Source: Boletus sp. NGJ
Lineage: Eukaryota; Basidiomycota; Agaricomycetes; Boletales; Boletaceae
DNA length: 64,000 nucleotides
NCBI GenBank assembly: GCA_019096195.1
Contig: JAGTXK010000169.1
Span: 42,131-106,130 of the forward strand
Direction of reading: 5' to 3'
Part shown: positions 57,530 to 64,000 of the stretch, piece after piece
How positions within the stretch are numbered: position 1 is the first letter of the stretch
Layout: each line of letters starts with the position of its first letter
Position numbers and translations under genes: made by a program
The notes under the pieces: model-generated
Told to the model about the DNA's origin: nothing
Database searches by the model: none
The model's input: the letters and a program-made list of their open reading frames with translations, nothing else

Positions 57530-59138
57530 TCAGAATATATCGGCCATAACGTCACCCCTTTCGCTGATCGCCTCCATGGGAGCCTGATGTCCTAAAGCAT
57601 CAACATCAATCTCACCATCTGCATCTACATCGTCTCTGTTGAGCAAGAATGTCGGGTCGCTAACTTCTGCGAGGAGCTCTTCTCGTTCATCCAGTTCCTC
57701 TTTGCTCATGGGCACATGTGAGATGTGTACCACTTGCCACTTGTCCACATAAGCCTCCATGGCCTTCGGGGAACACGATAAGCTTCAGGGACAGCAAGGC
57801 TGGTAGTCACTCACGTTCGTCCGTTTTTTCTTGAGAGTCATCTTCCGTTCAATGTTCTTGTAATATGCGCCCTTGACACGTTCTTCCCCGCTGCCAGTGA
57901 CGTTTGGTTGTGTGTCTCCATGGTCAATCACTAGTAGGAATTCGTTGGGCACCTCTTGCTCAATCTTGACCGTCTCGTAGTCCCGCAAGATGTGGAATGC
58001 TGTTGTCTGTTTCATTCGGGTGGATATCAAAACCCTTGCGCCAACACAAGGCAGATACATACTTTAGGCTCCTCTTCCAACGCTGGGGGTGCACCGTTTA
58101 TACGTCGTTCTTTAAACTCCAGCGCAGATTCATCGTCCTTGGTGAGGTAGTAAGCCAAGAAGTGGTCCCCATCGGACTCCATGGGTCGCAAGATAGCACA
58201 ATCGAGCCGGGGATCTTCCACCTATGTTAAAAGCGATTAGAAACTTAATGCTGGGAATAGGGCAACTACAACTGACGTCAATGGGTTTCTCACCAGGCCG
58301 CTCGCTAAACCTAAACAAATCATACGCGTTGGCCCAAATATCAGCGTCTGGGTATATCTCGAATGATTCGACAGCTGAGATGCCCTGCTTGTTTGGATGA
58401 CGGAGGCTCGAAAGTTCGAATTGAGAGGGATCGTTACACGCAGCAAACGATGCCTCTATGTCTCGTAGTTGGGCGGAGCGAGAAACGTCAATATGCTGCA
58501 GGTGTGGTTTTCTATCACAGGATTAGTTAGCAAAACCCACCAAACACGCATGAGTGAGAGTGAGAGCCTGTACATTTCTTGGATCGATGAGGTGCGTTGC
58601 ACGCCTTCTCTGCTGAGATATTCGGTCTTCCGTAGCCATGGTACATGAGCCGGTAGAGGTGTGGATGCGCCGCAACCTGCCGCAGGAGCGGAGCCGTTTG
58701 TGTACGGGGCTGAATTTACTGACGGGTCACCGAGGAGAAAGCGATCTTTTGGGTCTAACGAAGGAAGATTGTCTGGATCTGGATTCAGTGCTAAAGAGGG
58801 CTTGAGTGCGGCAGTATATCCAGAAAGGTGTTACACGAACCAGCGTCATCCACATCATCATCCCACAAACACTCCCAGCGTCCAAGGTCTAGTGGCATCC
58901 CACATTCCGCGTCTACAATCATGGGCAACGGTGTATCGCTTGCAATAGCATTCAGGAAGTCTGGGCGCGCATAGCGGATTGGATTTGTAGGAATCTCGAG
59001 CAATTTTGGAGGACATGGCGGTGGTGGGATTGGATTTGAGTAGCGTACTCGGACCAGAAGGTCAAGTTTACTGTCCGCAAATGATTCAGTCACTCGGCAG
59101 TAACTTGACCGGAGCGTTCACCTTTTCTTCAAGCTCAT
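57530..59138 (-). CDS. PAF1: RNA polymerase II-associated factor 1 (Paf1 complex subunit)
   Basis: Core subunit of the Paf1 elongation complex, which couples transcription to histone modification. A 17-nt first exon (59138-59122, 'MSLKK') joins by a GTGAAC intron to 'SKLDLLVRVRYSNPIPPPP' and 'CPPKLLEIPTNPIRYARPDF', the conserved Paf1 N-terminus. 'LPMIVDAECGMPLDLGRWEC', 'LDPKDRFLLGDP' and 'VPWLRKTEYLSRE' follow. The middle contains 'RPGEKPIDVEDPRLDCAILR'-type sequence, then 'EEERVKGAYYKNIERKMTLK' in part. The acidic C-terminus ends 'AISERGDVMADIF' before TGA at 57532-57530. The domain order is complete and exons join in phase. The first exon is shorter than most predictors would call. Confidence 0.92.
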
Positions 59139-59538
59139 TGATTTAGTACCACGAGGGATATGCCGTTTTGGTTCTGGTCACGGCCAACGTTGTTTGTACC
59201 CGTGTGTATGTACCCAAATGAACTTTCAAATAACCTGCAATTGTTGGTTATCCTGTTACAGTCAGTGTACCACATATGCTAACTATTCTCTATAGTACGT
59301 GTACAGATATCTCAATAGTCACCTTCTTGATTTCCAGAAATATCCGTCGAATCAACCCTTGGTGTAAATGTATCGCCTCCCCCTTGGTGTACTTGGACCA
59401 AATCTATGAGTAGAACTTAGGGACAGTCGCCAAAACATCGTCGTTCGACCCGGTTACCAACTTTCAAGGCTGTTATCATGCCCTGGGACGAAAAAAAAGG
59501 ATTGAATGCCATTGCAGCATCTCTGATTGTACACCATA
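59139..59538. other. PAF1 upstream region
   Basis: Promoter side of PAF1. No gene or repeat recognised; the sequence becomes A/T-rich toward 59500. Confidence 0.45.
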
Positions 59539-59781
59539 CATCAGTAAAATTACACATGTCTTAATCTGGCTTATTTTAGGTAATTCTGCTTGTCAAATTG
59601 CAAAATATATTCAATACCATGATCATGTGTTCCAGAACATCAGAAACATCAACTACAATCAAACTATTTTTACTTCTCAACAAAATGAAGCTTAGAATTT
59701 GCTTCTGTGTTAGATTTGGAAATGTTGTGCAAGTCAATAAGCTGAATAAGACAGATTAAGATGCATGTAATTTTACTGATG
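59539..59781. mobile_element. small inverted-repeat element (MITE candidate)
   Basis: A 30-nt arm at 59539-59568 (CATCAGTAAAATTACA, a 6-nt variable block, then TTAATCTG) is matched in inverted orientation by 59752-59781, with 26 of 30 positions identical. The whole is 243 bp, A/T-rich and non-coding, the size of a MITE. No clear target duplication is visible. A related end sequence begins only 12 bp further on (59793). Confidence 0.65.
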
Positions 59782-59792
59782 ATCTTAGCTGT

Positions 59793-60979
59793 CATTAGTA
59801 AAAACAGGACTAACTGTCCAGTGCTGGACAGTACTGGACAGTAACATAGTGCTCATAGTGAGGGTCCAACTGGATAGTGGTTTGATAGTACTATGACAGT
59901 GTCTTATAGTCTGTTCATAGTGTGGCCATAGTCTGTCATAGTATTCTCAGTGTCTCATAGTATTCTCATAGTGTCTCATAGTGTGGTCATAGTGATGCCA
60001 TAGTATACATAGTGCTTCCATAGTGGCTTAGCAATTCTAATTCTAATTCTAATTCTAATCCAATTTCAAGCCAATTCTAATTTCAAATTCAATCAAATAT
60101 TAATTCTACTAATTCTAATTCTAATTCTAATTCTAATTTTAATCCTAATCTTAATCCTAATGCCAGTCCCAGTTTCAATCCCAATCCTAATCCCAATCCT
60201 AATGATTTACAAAGTAAAGTGTTGACTTCATATAATGAGTAGAGAAGGATAAAATTAAGAAACAAGAGAGTGTGGGAAAGTTTTTGAAGTCTGGCTTGTT
60301 TATATAAGAATGGTGGCACAAACACTGGCAAACAATGTCTGCTTTTTGAACATGAGTGTGGGAAAATGGACTTGGATATTTTTTTTGAGTGTAGGTCTAC
60401 ACTTTTGGTGCACTTTGTGAATACACTTTTACTACACTTTGGTGTGCACTTTTGGTACACTTTTGGTGCACTTTGTTTGCTACACTGTACTACACTCTGC
60501 TACACTTTTGTTTGCTTTTTTTTACTATCACTTTGTTTGCTACACTTTTGCTACATTTGGTGTGCATTTTTGCTACACTGTATTACACTCTTTCCTACAC
60601 TCTTTGTACAACATTTGACTACACCTTTGACTACACTTTTTGTATACTTTTGATTTACATAGGATTAGGATTAGGATTAGGATTAGGATTAGGATTAGCT
60701 TAAAATTACTACTATGACTATGACTACTATGAGATGTACTATGAATGCTATGAAATGCTGTGGTACTATGACACTATAATACCATGAACACTGTGAATAC
60801 ACTTTTAATACTATGACACTATGAACACTATGGACACTATGAAATGCTACGGTACTATGATACTATGATACTATGCACACTATGAATCTACTATGGATAC
60901 TATGAATACTATGAGTTATCTATGAAACTATGTACTATGGCACTATGAGCACTATGATGAAATCCTGTATTTACTGATG
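59793..60979. mobile_element. mirror-symmetric foldback element built from minisatellites
   Basis: The ends are inverted: 59793-59809 (CATTAGTAAAAACAGGA) pairs with 60963-60979 (TCCTGTATTTACTGATG), and CATAGTGCTCATAGTG near 59847 pairs with CACTATGAGCACTATG near 60940-60955. Inward, the left arm has CATAGTG-type repeats (about 59845-60025) then AATTCT/AATCCT repeats (about 60030-60205). The right arm has AGGATT repeats (60661-60697) then ACTATGA repeats (about 60708-60955), the inverse complement in mirror order. The centre holds TACACTTT-type repeats (about 60400-60655). There is no convincing protein. This is the plan of a foldback-type transposon. Confidence 0.7.
60661..60697 (+). repeat. 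(AGGATT)n tandem repeat
   Basis: Six consecutive units in the right arm of the foldback element. The complementary AATCCT/AATTCT array lies in the left arm near 60030-60205. Confidence 0.9.
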
Positions 60980-62189
60980 TACTTTAGATGTATGCAATGT
61001 AAGGTGAGGATGGAGTTTGGTTGATAGGCAGGCGAATGTATCGTCTGTAGGTAGTGCGAGAGTGTAGAGAGGGTAGTGATAAATAGTAGATATTATATGT
61101 GAACGTTTCAACCTGTCAGATCTATCAAAGATGGACAGTGTTACGGTTATAGAAGGAGGTATACCTTTTTTCCTTCCTACTTCCCCTCCCAGACTCTGGG
61201 ATGACCTACTCTTCAACTCCTATGACTTAGGATTCCCCTGGGATTCCCTCATGACACCCACCCAAGCATCACCCCATCCAGAATGCCCTTTCTAGATGAT
61301 GCATTACTATGGCTGTGACACAGCCCTCTATTTCACCTACATGTATTCCACCTCTGATTTGATCACAGACATTGCCTCCTTGGCTATATTCTCTCATACT
61401 GTACATAGCCTAGTATTCCAATTCCTCATTTATCTGATGCCTTTGATCTCCTTTCATAGTAATATTCAATCTGTGATCTCATATTACTATATACGATGAG
61501 AAGCCTGCTCTAGATTGGGGAGGTCTATATATACGGGCATACGCCCTTTGTATAACCTCTAACCTTGATCTACACTTCTTACCATGTAATCAACCACACT
61601 CTTGGTTCCACTTCACTTCAGGGTCTGCATCCACTCTGGAAGTGATATCACTTGTGCTTGTGATACTTCTTCTCATCACTTCACACCTGTGTGGCCTCTT
61701 CACTATCCGTTCATGTGCCTAATCAGCAGTGACACCAATGCAAACAGGGTTCTGCAACTATAAGAAGGGTTTCCTTGTAGATGATAGGATTGTTTGCATG
61801 CTTAATCAGTGGCAACACCAATGCAGACAGGGTTCTGCTCAGATAGGACAACAGGTGTCACTATCTTCAAAGTCCAAGACTCCACCATTGGTTGTAGGGA
61901 CGTCCCTCACTCTCAGAGGAGACTCTACATAAAGCTAGCTGTCGGTACCCCATATCTAGGGAACTCAGGCCTAGGGAGCCAGTTGCTCAAGTCCAGCTAG
62001 TCTGGTAATCAACTAGAGGTTGATTACTGTACTTGATAATGTGTCACGAGGTTATGAAGGTCGTAACAGACAGCTGTCATATGTAACCCTTGATGGAAGT
62101 ATGATAGATGGTTACCATAGTTACTATATCTTAGTAATCACTTCAACTGACACTATTTAAAGGCTGATTTAATCTCTTATGCCTTTCAA
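60980..62189. other. repeat-rich intergenic stretch
   Basis: No gene recognised. Contains an imperfect direct repeat (61721-61755 and 61804-61838, sharing ACACCAATGCA and ACAGGGTTCTGC) and a perfect 9-bp inverted repeat with a 5-nt loop at 62005-62027. Short frames around 61730-62000 do not resemble known proteins. It is probably remnants of mobile DNA. Confidence 0.45.
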
Positions 62190-63185
62190 ATTCACTATGT
62201 ATTCTACTTCTTCTTTTTAAAAAGAAAGCATCCTTTCTCTGGCCTCTAATGGTCGTTCTACTTGTTAGATTGCCTCCAAACTAGGTGTCAGCCTGTCTAC
62301 TGTCTCCAGGATACTCAGGGATCTTCTTCCCAATAAATTTATACCTCTTTCTGGCTATCCCTCCAAGCTTTCAGCCACTTCTCAGCATGCTATTATTACT
62401 CAAATCGCCACAGGCAGAGCTGCCAATGCTGTCCAGGCTACCCATCATATAAATTCCATCATTCCTAGTCCAGTCTCCTCACAAACAATGAGAAGAGTCC
62501 TCAAAAAACATTCATTCAAGGCTATAACAAAGAAGAAAAAGCCACTTCTTGCTGCAAGCAATAAGAAGAAGTGTTTAGCCTTTGCTCTTAAGTATCAGGA
62601 ATGGACTATTGAGGACTGGAAGATGGTTATTTGGTCAGATGGAAAGGAATGGGTATGGAAACAGGCAGGTGAGGGCCCTATTAACAGAGAGGTTCAGGAA
62701 ACAGTGAAGTTTGGAGGAGAAAATATCATGGTATGGAGGTGTATGGGTTGGGAAGGTGTTGGGCACCTTGCAGAGGTTGAGCGGAAGGATGGATGCCAAC
62801 CAATATGTGGACATTTTGAAGGACAACTTGCTTCCCAGCTTGGAGGAATCTGGAATTTCTCTGGAGGATGTGATCTCTTCAACAGGACAATGACCCCGAA
62901 CACACCTCCAAAACGGCCAAAACGTGGATGGAGGACAATGATATCAATCTCCTGGATTGGACCTCCACAATCTCCAGATCTGAATCCTATTGAACACCTC
63001 TTGGCATCACATCAAAAAGGAGCTTGCCAAGTATTCAAGACATGCCAAAGGAGTATGGGAGATTTGGGATAGAGTGGCAGAAGTATGGAACAGCATAGAT
63101 CCAGAGGTGTGTTAGAATTTGATTGAAAGCATGCCTAGAAGGATCCAAGCAGTGATCAAGGCCAAAGGAGGTCATACAATGTACT
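62190..63185 (+). pseudogene. Tc1/mariner transposase, decayed
   Basis: Recognisable from N- to C-terminus: a helix-turn-helix 'IASKLGVSLSTVSRILRDLL' (about 62270), 'TMRRVLKKHSFKA', 'WTIEDWKMVIWSD' with the first catalytic Asp, 'GGENIMVWRCMGW', and the D-N-D-P-like second block (about 62886-62900). 'SPDLNPIEHL', holding the final acidic residue of the DDE triad, is at about 62970. The C-terminus 'SMPRRIQAVIKAKGGH' ends at a TAG near 63183. The copy is dead: a TAG interrupts the N-terminus (about 62266), the frame shifts near 62780 and again near 63000, and a short block after the first catalytic Asp appears deleted. Terminal inverted repeats could not be located. Confidence 0.85.
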
Positions 63186-64000
63186 AGAATTGGCTGATGC
63201 TATAGATTTGCTACACGGTTACAAAGTTGAGTCAATGACTTGCCAATTTGAATTGACCAATATGTATCTCCATGGATACTTATTTAAATTACATAAAATG
63301 TCATATGTCTGGCATGATAGCCAGGAGCAGGCACATGTTCAGGCACCCACTTACACTTTGGCTCTATTGGTTCATGTTCCTGAGTTATATAGCTAATACT
63401 CCAAACTCTCAAAACATTGACTCAATTTTGGATGTCACTGTATCTAAAGCTGCTGTCATATCCCATGTAACTTGACAAGTCCAACTCCAGTACTCCGTCC
63501 ATAACTCTGGTGCATTCTCCCCTGGAGCACGCTCTCATACCCTCGGACTTATGACTTCCTCTATGTAATATTCATACTTTCTCATCCATACATAAACCTA
63601 TGCTTCCTCATCCATCCTAGCTCTGCCTCATAGTTGTCTCCGAACCAGTGTCTGTGTCACTTAGGAGCACCACTCTGGCCAGGTCCCATCTCTGTTCTCT
63701 TTACTCAGCTACTTACTCATTATACCTTATGAACTCCATTAGTAATCTCGATTCCAATCGTATATAAACCCTCAGTACTACTCCTGTAAAGTTAGTTTGA
63801 ATATCAACTCTGAACAGCACTCCTGTCCTCCATCCAAGTCTTGATGACTCACTCCAACCTCCGCTCAACTTGATGTTTGACCACATTGAGTCCATACCTC
63901 TGATTCTCCTATGTCTTTGAAATCCAGGACATCAGACTCGAGCAAGGGCGCACCACATAAGGTGAAGCCAAGTCCTGACACCCTCAAGTAGCTCTGGTCC
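63186..64000. other. unannotated right edge
   Basis: No coding sequence, tRNA or clear repeat is seen. Short C/T-rich and A/T-rich segments alternate. It may contain the right end of the Tc1 element or parts of other mobile DNA. Confidence 0.35.

Noticed and set aside
60661-60697. Telomere-like (TTAGGA)n array suggesting a chromosome end
   Set aside because: The unit is TTAGGA, not TTAGGG. It is only about six copies, internal, and mirrored by an inverse array in the left arm of the foldback element, so it belongs to that element.
1-64000. CRISPR array, bacterial operon, riboswitch or rRNA
   Set aside because: The DNA is a spliced eukaryotic genome region; no regularly spaced short direct repeats, rRNA or bacterial signals were seen.

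Overview
This is a nuclear fungal window, almost certainly from an agaricomycete basidiomycete. Nearly every protein gene is cut by introns of about 45-80 bp with GT-AG (twice GC-AG) borders. It carries two class I hydrophobin genes, a CYP63/CYP52-like P450, a fungal Cch1-type channel, a Cys-rich protein of a pattern I associate with basidiomycetes, and a chromodomain Ty3/gypsy retrotransposon. Genes lie densely on both strands. Gene models below were joined by hand from reading-frame continuity and splice signals; no search was run.

Layout. 1-1.4 kb: the 3' end of a prefoldin-5-like gene, then a hydrophobin. 1.7-19.3 kb is an accessory 'self/non-self' block: a decayed HET-gene fragment, a HET-domain gene with an N-terminal zinc knuckle, and a decayed NACHT-ankyrin (STAND/NLR-like) gene. 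That last gene is interrupted by about 1 kb of LTR-like DNA and by a complete but decayed minus-strand chromovirus (10785-18052). The repeat array resumes after the insertion and dies in several stop codons.

19.6-45.9 kb is a conserved, largely intact block: BOR1-like anion/borate exchanger (-), Ser/Pro-rich protein (+), tRNA-Gly(UCC) (-), epsin (+), Pmp3-family membrane peptide with a proline-rich tail (+), EFM7-type methyltransferase (-), Cch1 calcium channel (+), eIF3a/Tif32 (-), Shp1/p47 (-), a second hydrophobin (+) and a Cys-rich protein (-).

46-59 kb mixes a possible small gene, a degenerate tract, MTO1/GidA (-), a 5'-nucleotidase pseudogene (+), a P450 (-), a TIR element with repeated GGTTGCTAA motifs, and PAF1 (-). 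59.5-64 kb is a repeat graveyard: a small inverted-repeat element, a mirror-symmetric element built of minisatellites, and a broken Tc1/mariner transposase.

The intact genes serve unrelated housekeeping jobs (translation, tRNA modification, transcription, endocytosis, Cdc48 function, ion transport) and do not form a pathway. The most interesting material is in the accessory parts: the HET/NLR pair with its roughly 100-residue ankyrin super-repeat, the retrotransposon whose primer-binding site is complementary to its own predicted transcript start, and the two structured repeat elements. I did not find a convincing wholly new system.
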